Below are positions 16,106 to 22,399 of a DNA stretch of 44,407 nucleotides, piece after piece. Both the position numbers and the translations under genes were made by a program. This DNA comes from Gammaproteobacteria bacterium. Lineage in GTDB: Bacteria > Pseudomonadota > Gammaproteobacteria > Chromatiales > Chromatiaceae. The stretch spans positions 1 to 44,407 of the forward strand of contig JAABSM010000026.1 of NCBI GenBank assembly GCA_011390365.1, written 5' to 3'. Positions within the stretch are counted from its first letter, which is position 1; each line of letters opens with the position of its first letter. The notes under the pieces were generated by a model. The model worked only from the letters and a program-made list of their open reading frames with translations, searched no databases and was not told the DNA's origin.

Positions 16106-16690
16106 TCAGCCCGGCCGCGGCTGCTCAGGCAGCAGATCGCGATAGATCTCTTCAAGGGGCAGGTCGAGACCAATGGAAGGCAGGGGAAGCGCCTCGGAAA
16201 GGTCGCGGTAGTCACGCAATACCCACTCCCGGCCATCCGGGGAGCGCCGAAAGTGCTCGACGCCGATCTCGTCCGGGTCGATCAGGACATAGTCATGCAG
16301 CGTGGGAATCGAGCGGTAATGGGCGAATTTGTCGCCGCGGTCGTAATTGCGGGTGGAGGGGGAGAGCACCTCGAAGATCACTACCGGATTGTGGAGCGTG
16401 CGCTGTTTGTCGGATAGCTCGGGCTTGCCGCAAAAGACGGAGACGTCGGGATAGGTATCCAGGCCGGAGGGGGTCTGAATACGCATGTCGCCGTTCATGG
16501 GCCGGCAAGAACTACCGCCCAGACGGCTGCCCATGGAAAGATAGAGGTTTCCGGCAATCGCGGAGTGATTGAAGGTCCCGCCCGTCATCGCGAAAACCTC
16601 GCCATTGAAGAACTGATGGCGAACCTCGCTCTGCTCCTCCATCGCCAGGTACGCCTCCCGGCTGATTTTCTGTATCGCTGCCTGAGTCAT
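16106..16690 (-). CDS. Uma2-family (DUF820) putative endonuclease
   Basis: A 194-aa PD-(D/E)XK-like protein of the Uma2 family. Signatures: ISREAYLAMEEQSEVRHQFF NGEVFAMTGG (start of the nuclease fold, with E in 'nGEv..m.G'), NHSAIAGNLYLSM, DTYPDVSVFCG (catalytic Asp), VVIFEVLSPSTRNYDRGDKF (E..S..t...D...K, the catalytic Glu/Lys face) and YVLIDPDEIGVEHFRR. Family members are numerous in multicopy-prone genomes and often mobile; their role is unsettled. The gene looks intact. A decayed copy of its last ~35 codons is at 20407-20513, on the far side of the AT-rich island. Confidence 0.9.
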   Translation of the reverse strand: MTQAAIQKISREAYLAMEEQSEVRHQFFNGEVFAMTGGTFNHSAIAGNLYLSMGSRLGGSSCRPMNGDMRIQTPSGLDTYPDVSVFCGKPELSDKQRTLHNPVVIFEVLSPSTRNYDRGDKFAHYRSIPTLHDYVLIDPDEIGVEHFRRSPDGREWVLRDYRDLSEALPLPSIGLDLPLEEIYRDLLPEQPRPG

Positions 16691-16872
16691 ACGCCCGTAC
16701 CGTTGATTTGAGGTAACTACTCAGTAACAATTCAGCACATCACGCGATAGCGGGATTGCTGAAGGGTTACGCAACCCTTTGGGGGTTCCCAAGGGAGAGA
16801 AGCTGGCACTCTCCCCTTGGTCGCAAGCAAAAATCGCATTTTTGCGCAGCAATCTGAATAATTACGGATGGG
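16691..16872. other. Junction into the AT-richer island
   Basis: No gene. The sequence changes from high-GC to AT-richer across this stretch. GCGTAACCCTTCAGCA- and GGGGGTTCCCAAGGGAG-type segments suggest small hairpins. CGGCAACCCTTCAGTCCGC, similar to GGTTACGCAACCCTTTGGGG here, occurs near the far edge of the island at 19660. Confidence 0.3.
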
Positions 16873-17664
16873 TTATGATAAAGCCGCTATAATCCGAGCC
16901 CGCCCAAATTTCCCTTGCCGTGCCATACTCAGCATAAACTCAAACTCCTCACAGATTTTGTCGAACAACGCCTTATCATCCCCCAAAATCTTCATTACAT
17001 CATAAGTGTGTTGCACCTTCATCATTTTCAAATACAGTTCAATGCATTCGGCGAACAAGTCACACAAATCCTCTGCAATACGGATCGTAAAACCTGCTTG
17101 CTCCAATTTTTGCTGATAGCTGACAAGGCTTTCAGTGTGTGGAAAAGTCATAAAATCATTAATGCGCTTGGCTTCTTGCGCTGTGAGTCCGTTTGGCCCT
17201 GTCATCCAATCAGAAAACGCAATCACGCCATTTGGCTTTAATACTCGTGCTGCATGTTGTAGCAGTGCCGTGCGATCAGACACATAACACCAAGCATCTT
17301 CCCCCCAAATAAAATCAAACATATCATCATCATAAGGATTTTCGACAACATCACCTTGGCGATATTCAATCGACATCCCTTCTTCTTCAGTACGTTTTTC
17401 GGCTTCCGCGATCATATGACTGGTTACTTCCAAGCCGTAAGCTTGAACTTTAAAGTGCTTAGATAAAAAGCGCAGTCCGCCCCCCACACCGCTACATAAA
17501 TCCAATACTTTGCTGCCCTCGCTGATACCTGCCTGCGTCGCCATTAGCATCGATTGTTGATGACCGCCGATATGGATTTGTTCGCCCATCAATAATTCCC
17601 ACAAGCGTCCTTCCCAACCGTCATAAACATTTTGTACATCGTTAACAGTATTGCGCTGTTCCAT
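16873..17664 (-). CDS. Class I SAM-dependent methyltransferase
   Basis: A 263-aa methyltransferase. Motif I is VLDLCSGVGGG (about residues 53-63), followed by AYGLEVTSHMIAEAEKR, IEYRQGDVVENPYDDDMFDF (motif II) and ARVLKPNGVIAFSDWMTGPN (post-II). This overall pattern is shared with the sarcosine/dimethylglycine and UbiE-like small-molecule methyltransferases, but the substrate is not determinable. The C-terminus is helical and Met/Glu-rich. Strong ribosome-binding site (GAAGGAG). It lies 27 bp after a P-type ATPase gene, and both use AT-rich codons unlike their neighbours, so they were probably acquired together and act together. Confidence 0.88.
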   Translation of the reverse strand: MEQRNTVNDVQNVYDGWEGRLWELLMGEQIHIGGHQQSMLMATQAGISEGSKVLDLCSGVGGGLRFLSKHFKVQAYGLEVTSHMIAEAEKRTEEEGMSIEYRQGDVVENPYDDDMFDFIWGEDAWCYVSDRTALLQHAARVLKPNGVIAFSDWMTGPNGLTAQEAKRINDFMTFPHTESLVSYQQKLEQAGFTIRIAEDLCDLFAECIELYLKMMKVQHTYDVMKILGDDKALFDKICEEFEFMLSMARQGKFGRARIIAALS

Positions 17665-17691
17665 GAAAAAACTCCTTCTAGTGTTGTTAAT

Positions 17692-19632
17692 TTAATCTTT
17701 ATCTTGCTGGCCAAGCTGAGGAAATAAGGCATTGATGACACCAGCAGCTAAACCTAGGTTATACAAAACAATGCCCGCAAAAATGCCAAAGTGTAAAAAG
17801 TAAACGCCATAAACACAAATCACTCCTGGTATGATCGTTGTCAGAAAACCTTTTTTCATGTTGCTATCGAGTGAATCAGCAATATCAAATAATGCTGGCA
17901 ATTGTGACAAATTTTTGCCCATCAAAACAACCTGCGCAATATCAATGGCTGCTGTTGAAGCCCCCTGGAGAGAAACTGATACATTAGCTTGCTTGAGCGC
18001 GACTGTGTCATTGATGCCGTCTCCGATAAAACATACCGTTTTTCCCTGTTGCTGGAGCTTATCAATAATGGCGCTTTTGTTTTTCGGCAGTGTTTCTGCA
18101 AAATAATTGTCTATGCCTAATCTTTCAGCAAGATGTTTGGTTGGGGCTTCATAATCTCCGGAAATAATATAAATCGCCAAATCGCGTTGTTTTAATTGCT
18201 CTATAATTTGCTTCGCTTCGGGACGGATGGTTGGACATAGCTCAAGGACACCAATTACTTTTTTTGCGACAGCAACATATATCAAGGAGTAACCGTTTTT
18301 CTGACTAGCCCGTTGAATCTCGGCGACTTCAACAGGTATTGGGATTGCTTCAGCCTGCATGAATTTTTGACTGCCAATTTCAAATAACTGGTTTTCAAAG
18401 TCCATTTTCAGCCCCAAGCCAATTTCATAACGAATATGCTCGCTTGCGGTGAATTGAATATCTTTTGCATTGGCAGCAGCTAAAATGGCTTTGGCAATTG
18501 GGTGGCTTTGCCGCTGTTCAGCCGTTGCTGCAATTCGCAAAATCTCGTCTTCATGATAACCTGAAAAACAATGGATTTGACTCATTTGCAGGGTTTTTTT
18601 CGTCAGTGTGCCAGTTTTGTCAAATACCACTGCATCAACCTTGACCAGGGTTTCCAACGCCCGCCCATCTTTAACCAGAACCCCGTGATCAGAAGCCCGT
18701 TGTAAAAATTGCAAGACGCTGAGCGGTGCCGAGATCCGCATGTTGTAGCCAAAGTATGCCATCAACACAGAAACGGCTTTGATTGGCCCCAGTAGCATGT
18801 AAGTCACGCCGCTTAACGCTAAAGTTGGCAATGCACTTTGATTGGCGATCTTCTCCCCGCGCGTCTCCAGGCTTGACTTGAAATCTGCCGTGTTATGTAA
18901 AATCTCGCCGATTTTTGCGGCAACGGTTTCACTGCCAGTTTTTTCGACTTCAATCAGAATCCTGCCTGACAAGACTATTGTCGAGGTTAAAACTGTTTCC
19001 CCAACAATTTTTTCAACCGCAACTGACTCGCCTGTTAGCATGTGTTGATCAATTCTTGCCTGACCTTGAACAATGGCGCCATCAACAGGGATGACCTCAC
19101 CTGCATTGACAATCACAATGTCTCCAATTTCAATTGCTTCAAAAGGCACCTCAAGTTCGACTTGGTCACGGACAATCCAAACCATGTCGGGACGTTCTGC
19201 AAAGATGTGAAATAAATTTTTTTCAGAGTTATCTTTGGTTTTGAGTAAAAATTTCTGGCTGAAAAAAAGCACGGCAAGAAAAAATACCAGCGCAAAAATT
19301 TGTCCAATAATCAGTAACACACCACAGGTTAGTGTATCGATTACGCCCACGCCGATACGCTTTTGTCTGATTTCTTGGTAGCCTGCCTGGAAAAATTCGA
19401 GACTCAGATAGACCCCCAGGGGAATTGTGGCAAATAAAGCGATGGGGCTAGGAAATAATGCTAGACTCGCGGTTAATCCAGAGAGCAATAATTTACGGTT
19501 GATTGCGTTTTCTTCGGCAATACGCGCTTCAGTAAAAGTTGCCAATGGTTGCTGTTGTTTTTTTTTATTCTTTCTTGAAAAATAATAAGCAGCAGCGCCT
19601 CCAGCACCACCTAAAACCAGCAAAAACAACAC
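17692..19632 (-). CDS. Heavy-metal-type (P1B-like) P-type ATPase lacking the CPx motif
   Basis: A 646-aa ATPase. TGES (200-203), phosphorylation motif DKTGT (338-342), SHP (376-378) and GDGIND (537-542) are all present, as in P1B heavy-metal pumps. The transmembrane CPx metal-binding site is not. Aligning back from GVLVKDGRALE, the Cys-Pro-Cys position reads FGY (294-296) in MAYFGYNMRISAPL. There is no N-terminal metal-binding domain; instead one hydrophobic helix and a Lys/Gln-rich segment (RKNKKKQQQ) precede the membrane domain. It is therefore an active-looking P-type ATPase with an unusual or unknown substrate. The start is GTG at 19632, 6 nt after AAGGAGA. AT-rich codon use marks it as transferred. 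Confidence 0.88.
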   Translation of the reverse strand: MLFLLVLGGAGGAAAYYFSRKNKKKQQQPLATFTEARIAEENAINRKLLLSGLTASLALFPSPIALFATIPLGVYLSLEFFQAGYQEIRQKRIGVGVIDTLTCGVLLIIGQIFALVFFLAVLFFSQKFLLKTKDNSEKNLFHIFAERPDMVWIVRDQVELEVPFEAIEIGDIVIVNAGEVIPVDGAIVQGQARIDQHMLTGESVAVEKIVGETVLTSTIVLSGRILIEVEKTGSETVAAKIGEILHNTADFKSSLETRGEKIANQSALPTLALSGVTYMLLGPIKAVSVLMAYFGYNMRISAPLSVLQFLQRASDHGVLVKDGRALETLVKVDAVVFDKTGTLTKKTLQMSQIHCFSGYHEDEILRIAATAEQRQSHPIAKAILAAANAKDIQFTASEHIRYEIGLGLKMDFENQLFEIGSQKFMQAEAIPIPVEVAEIQRASQKNGYSLIYVAVAKKVIGVLELCPTIRPEAKQIIEQLKQRDLAIYIISGDYEAPTKHLAERLGIDNYFAETLPKNKSAIIDKLQQQGKTVCFIGDGINDTVALKQANVSVSLQGASTAAIDIAQVVLMGKNLSQLPALFDIADSLDSNMKKGFLTTIIPGVICVYGVYFLHFGIFAGIVLYNLGLAAGVINALFPQLGQQDKD

Positions 19633-19705
19633 GACTTTCTCCTTGTCATTGATTCACTACGGCAACCCTTCAGTCCGCAGCCGTCAGGCTAAGGAATCTA
19701 TCATA

Positions 19706-19722
19706 CATTTCAATCTGAAATG
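19706..19722. promoter_or_regulatory. Short perfect inverted repeat upstream of the ATPase gene
   Basis: CATTTCA-ATC-TGAAATG is a perfect 7-bp-arm dyad about 75 bp before the ATPase start and downstream of the predicted promoter. It could be an operator or an RNA hairpin in the leader; no regulator gene is adjacent. Confidence 0.35.
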
Positions 19723-19765
19723 ATTAATAAAAGATAAGTATTGGAAATCCAAACGTCTACGTTAA

Positions 19766-19794
19766 AGTATTGCCCTGATCGGGGGCGTTGTCAA
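19766..19794 (-). promoter_or_regulatory. Sigma-70-type promoter for the ATPase-methyltransferase operon
   Basis: On the minus strand TTGACA (19794-19789), a 17-bp spacer and AATACT (19771-19766) form a near-consensus promoter reading into the ATPase gene. The spacer contains a GCCC...GGGC dyad, a position where metal-responsive regulators often bind. The leader to the GTG start is about 130 nt. Confidence 0.5.
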
Positions 19795-19799
19795 GATTC

Positions 19800-20406
19800 G
19801 GTTTGGGCCCTTCTGAGCAGCGGAAGGCGATGAAGAAGCAGAAATGGGTCTGTCGGCGGGTGTTTGTGGAGAATTAAAGGGTCAGGTTCAGATTATTTTT
19901 CGCGATTCAGAAAACCAGCACCCGACCGCGCTGGCAAATATATCCGCTGCCCATTGATCGGCGCTCCTGCCCGCCGCTTTGGCAGGTAACCGTTCATTCT
20001 AATGCAGCAGCCGCCAAGTGACTATGAATAATGCGGGGCATATGCTATTGATTGTTAAATAAATAGTGTCACTGCTTATTTAGCGGGTGCTGCACCAGGC
20101 TGTCGAATTCCCCGATTTGGGCGGTTTTCGGCCGCCCCGGCTTTTAGCTCTCAATCGACGCGATGAAAGTGCTGGAACAAGCGGTTTGAATTCGATAAAA
20201 CGGCGACTCTTTCAGTCGCGAAATCAGCCGATGGTGTCCGATGCCGCAACATCATCACCTCCCCACCTTCGCCGCCACCGCGGTGACGGTTTCCCGAGCC
20301 ATGGCGACGCTGAAAAACAAAGGGTGCGGCTCTTCTGTAACGACGCCAGCCGTCTGAAAAATACAGCGACTTGCGGGTGGAGTCGCGGCGGCTTGGAGGC
20401 GTTGAT
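19800..20406. other. Mosaic intergenic region, no intact gene
   Basis: The far flank of the AT-rich island. It holds AGGGTCAGGTTCAGATTATT, a phrase common beside REP-type transposase remnants, an AT-rich dyad TAAATAA...TTATTTA (about 20058-20084), and then high-GC sequence with no recognisable protein. Open frames here have noise-like translations. Confidence 0.35.
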
Positions 20407-20513
20407 TCAGCCCGGCCGCGGGTGCTCCAGGCAGCAGATCGCGATAGATCTCCTCAAGGGGCGGGTCGAGACCAATGGAAGGCTGGGGAAGCGCCTCGGA
20501 CAGGTCGCGGTAG
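20407..20513 (-). pseudogene. Uma2 C-terminal fragment
   Basis: Reads YRDLSEALPQPSIGLDPPLE then EIYRDLLPG, nearly identical to the last ~35 residues of the Uma2 protein at 16106-16690 (YRDLSEALPLPSIGLDLPLE). A one-base insertion near the end shifts the frame past the normal stop. Homology ends abruptly at about 20513. It is a partial duplication or the remains of a second Uma2 gene. Confidence 0.75.
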
Positions 20514-20681
20514 GCGCGGTCGCTGGTACAGCCGCGCATCGGTTTTCCAGATATTGCCAATACCGAAAATCGCTCACCGAGGCACGGAGCCAATGTCATT
20601 AACTTACTTGAATAGCAAGATATCTCAGTTGTCTTGGATGCGCCGCACCCCGACTCGGACCGCGACGCGGTCAAGACGGCA

Positions 20682-20702
20682 TTCCCATGCGGCGCATGGG
20701 AA
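20682..20702. repeat. Short palindromic repeat TTCCCATGC-GGC-GCATGGGAA
   Basis: Perfect 9-bp arms around GGC. It matches the repeat at 22265-22285 (TTCCCACGC-GGC-GCGTGGGAA) except for one compensated base pair. Related copies are at 34189-34209 and, split by a MITE, at 36925-37097. Confidence 0.7.
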
Positions 20703-20759
20703 CGAGAAAACGAGAAAGCCCGGTGGGCATCGTTCAACTGGAGCATCTTACTAATCAGG

Positions 20760-20971
20760 TTAACTTAAGCTGCTGCGGCATTCTCCGGGAATGATGCGCC
20801 TCATTTCGTGGGTGGGCCGACGGTTTTTGGTTCTGCATAGAAGGATGTGCCGTCGACCGAGCGACTAGGCCTTTTATTCGGCACATCCTTCTATGCCGGC
20901 CCGGCGATTTCGGGGCTGCCCCCGAAGTAAGGCGCATCAAAGACGGGAACCTGGCGTGGCGCTTAAGTTAA
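20760..20971. repeat. Structured hairpin element, copy B, with 11-bp terminal inverted repeats
   Basis: Second copy of the 15743-15958 element. The ends TTAACTTAAGC (20760-20770) and GCTTAAGTTAA (20961-20971) are perfect inverted repeats. GATGCGCC (20793-20800) and GGCGCATC (20931-20938) follow, then an 18-bp inner stem GCATAGAAGGATGTGCCG (20835-20852) and its exact complement (20879-20896). Relative to copy A, extra bases in one arm are matched in the other. It looks like a non-autonomous mobile element or a structured RNA. Confidence 0.78.
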
Positions 20972-20981
20972 TGACGTTGGG

Positions 20982-21035
20982 CACGGAGCAGGCGGAGAAA
21001 TCCTCACCTGTGATCCCAGCGCCTCCGTGACGGAC
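20982..21035. repeat. 'GGCACGGAGCAGGCGGAGAAAT' repeat fragment
   Basis: GGCACGGAGCAGGCGGAG pairs imperfectly with GCGCCTCCGTGACGG. It belongs to the CACGGAG/ACAGAG family described at 5643-5710. Confidence 0.45.
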
Positions 21036-21158
21036 CTTATGAAAACCTTGGCTCGGCGGTGCGCGTACAGTTGCGGATAAGGGCTCGCAACCTCCCTATA
21101 CACCCAATACGCCGGGTTGTCGGAGGTTAGGATAGCGGCATCGTTGCCGCAATCCGTG

Positions 21159-21896
21159 TCAGCCCAGTCGCTGCCGCACCGCCTCGAACAGACAGATGCC
21201 GGCGGCGACGGAGACATTCAGGCTCTCCACCTCGCCGGCCATCGGCAGTTTGGCAAGATAGTCGCAGTGTTCCCGAGTCAGCCGTCGCAGCCCCGATCCC
21301 TCCGCCCCCATGGCGATGGCGATGGGGCCGGTGAGATCGATGTCGTACAACAGACTCTCCGCCTCGCCGGCGGCGCCGACGATCCACACCCCCTGCTCCT
21401 TGAGCGAATCCAGGGCGCGAGCGAGATTGGTCACCTGCACGAAGGGCACCCGCTCCGCCGCGCCGCTCGCCACCTTGATCGCTACCGGCGTCAGCCCTAC
21501 CGATTTGTCCTTGGGCGCCATCACCGCACAGGCCCCGGCGGCATCGGCGCTGCGCAGACACGCCCCCAGGTTGTGGGGGTCCTGCACCCCGTCCAGGATC
21601 AGCAGCAGTGGATTGTCGGCGGCGGCGATGAGATCGGGCAGGGAATTTTCACTTAGCGCCGTCACCGCGCTGGTCCGTACCAGCACCCCTTGGTGGTTGA
21701 TACCCGGCGCGAGTTTATCCAACTCCTTGCGCTCAACAGGATGGATAGGGATTCGCTGAGCCTCGGCCAGCTCGAGGATCTCCTGCATGCGGCGATCCCG
21801 CCGGGAGGCGTCGACCCATACCCCTTCCACGCTATCCCCCTTTTTCAGGGCGGCGCGGGCGCTATTGAGACCGGCGGTGTAGTGTTGTTCGCTCAT
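21159..21896 (-). CDS. rlmB: 23S rRNA (guanosine-2'-O-)-methyltransferase RlmB
   Basis: A 245-aa SPOUT-class methyltransferase that modifies G2251 of 23S rRNA. The N-terminal L30-like substrate domain (HYTAGLNSARAALKKGDSVE) is followed by the SpoU signatures LILDGVQDPHNLGACLRSAD, AMGAEGSGLRRL and VESLNVSVAAGICLFEAVRQ, which form the knotted SAM site. Length is normal. It is the usual partner of rnr, which lies upstream on the same strand. Here ~490 bp of repeats and a gene fragment separate the two, so co-transcription may be weakened. Confidence 0.97.
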   Translation of the reverse strand: MSEQHYTAGLNSARAALKKGDSVEGVWVDASRRDRRMQEILELAEAQRIPIHPVERKELDKLAPGINHQGVLVRTSAVTALSENSLPDLIAAADNPLLLILDGVQDPHNLGACLRSADAAGACAVMAPKDKSVGLTPVAIKVASGAAERVPFVQVTNLARALDSLKEQGVWIVGAAGEAESLLYDIDLTGPIAIAMGAEGSGLRRLTREHCDYLAKLPMAGEVESLNVSVAAGICLFEAVRQRLG

Positions 21897-21912
21897 TTTT
21901 GAATATAGGACA

Positions 21913-21949
21913 GACAGGATTAACAGAATTTTGCAGGATTGACAGGATT
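21913..21949 (+). repeat. GACAGGATTAAC repeat, forward copy
   Basis: GACAGGATTAACAGAATTTT then GCAGGATTGACAGGATT. It is one of seven copies in the window, paired in inverted orientation with a degenerate copy at 22364-22399 across the rlmB-rnr gap. Confidence 0.7.
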
Positions 21950-21953
21950 ATCT

Positions 21954-22320
21954 TTATTGGTGCCGAGGGTCCCCCTCGGCACCCCAGGCTTGGCGGCTCT
22001 GCCGCCCGGCTAAAGCATTACCAGCGGCGTTCCAACAACGCGGTGTCGGAAATTCGTCCCCCTGAACCATCTTCATCAAGCCACACCAAATGCTCTCGAT
22101 TTGGCGTCTTCTCTCGGGCAGCAACGCCTCGCCATGCAGTTGCCGAAATTTATCGAGGAATTGGAGGTTCTGGTCTGGCGTCAATTTTCGACAGCGCTCC
22201 AGATAAACCCCGGCACCAGACCTGAAGTCCGAATCTTCGCTCACCGCAGCGCTGTGAGTCGGAGTTCCCACGCGGCGCGTGGGAACCAGAAACAACCTCC
22301 ATCCAGACCACGCCAAGCAG
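21954..22320 (-). pseudogene. Repeat-filled gap with a possible gene remnant
   Basis: The minus strand encodes SEDSDFRSGAGVYLERCRKL, TPDQNLQFLDKFRQLHGEAL and LPERRRQIESIWCGLMKMVQ, which has natural protein composition but no family I recognise and no proper start. Around it are a GTGCCGAGGG/CCCTCGGCAC hairpin (about 21960-21982), the palindrome at 22265-22285, and TTACCAAGT-AGA-ACTTGGTAA (22338-22358). It may be a decayed gene carried in with the repeats. Confidence 0.35.
22265..22285. repeat. Short palindromic repeat TTCCCACGC-GGC-GCGTGGGAA
   Basis: Perfect 9-bp arms around GGC. It is the intact reference copy for the family also seen at 20682, 34189 and 36925. Confidence 0.75.
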
Positions 22321-22363
22321 AGCTTGCCCGGCAGGCATTACCAAGTAGAACTTGGTAACGAGG

Positions 22364-22399
22364 AATCCGGTCCATCCTGAAAGTCCCGTCAATCCTGTC
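22364..22399 (-). repeat. GACAGGATTAAC repeat, inverted degenerate copy
   Basis: On the minus strand it reads GACAGGATTGACGGGACTTT then CAGGATGGACCGGATT, a mutated version of the 21913-21949 copy in opposite orientation. It overlaps the last codons of rnr. Confidence 0.55.
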
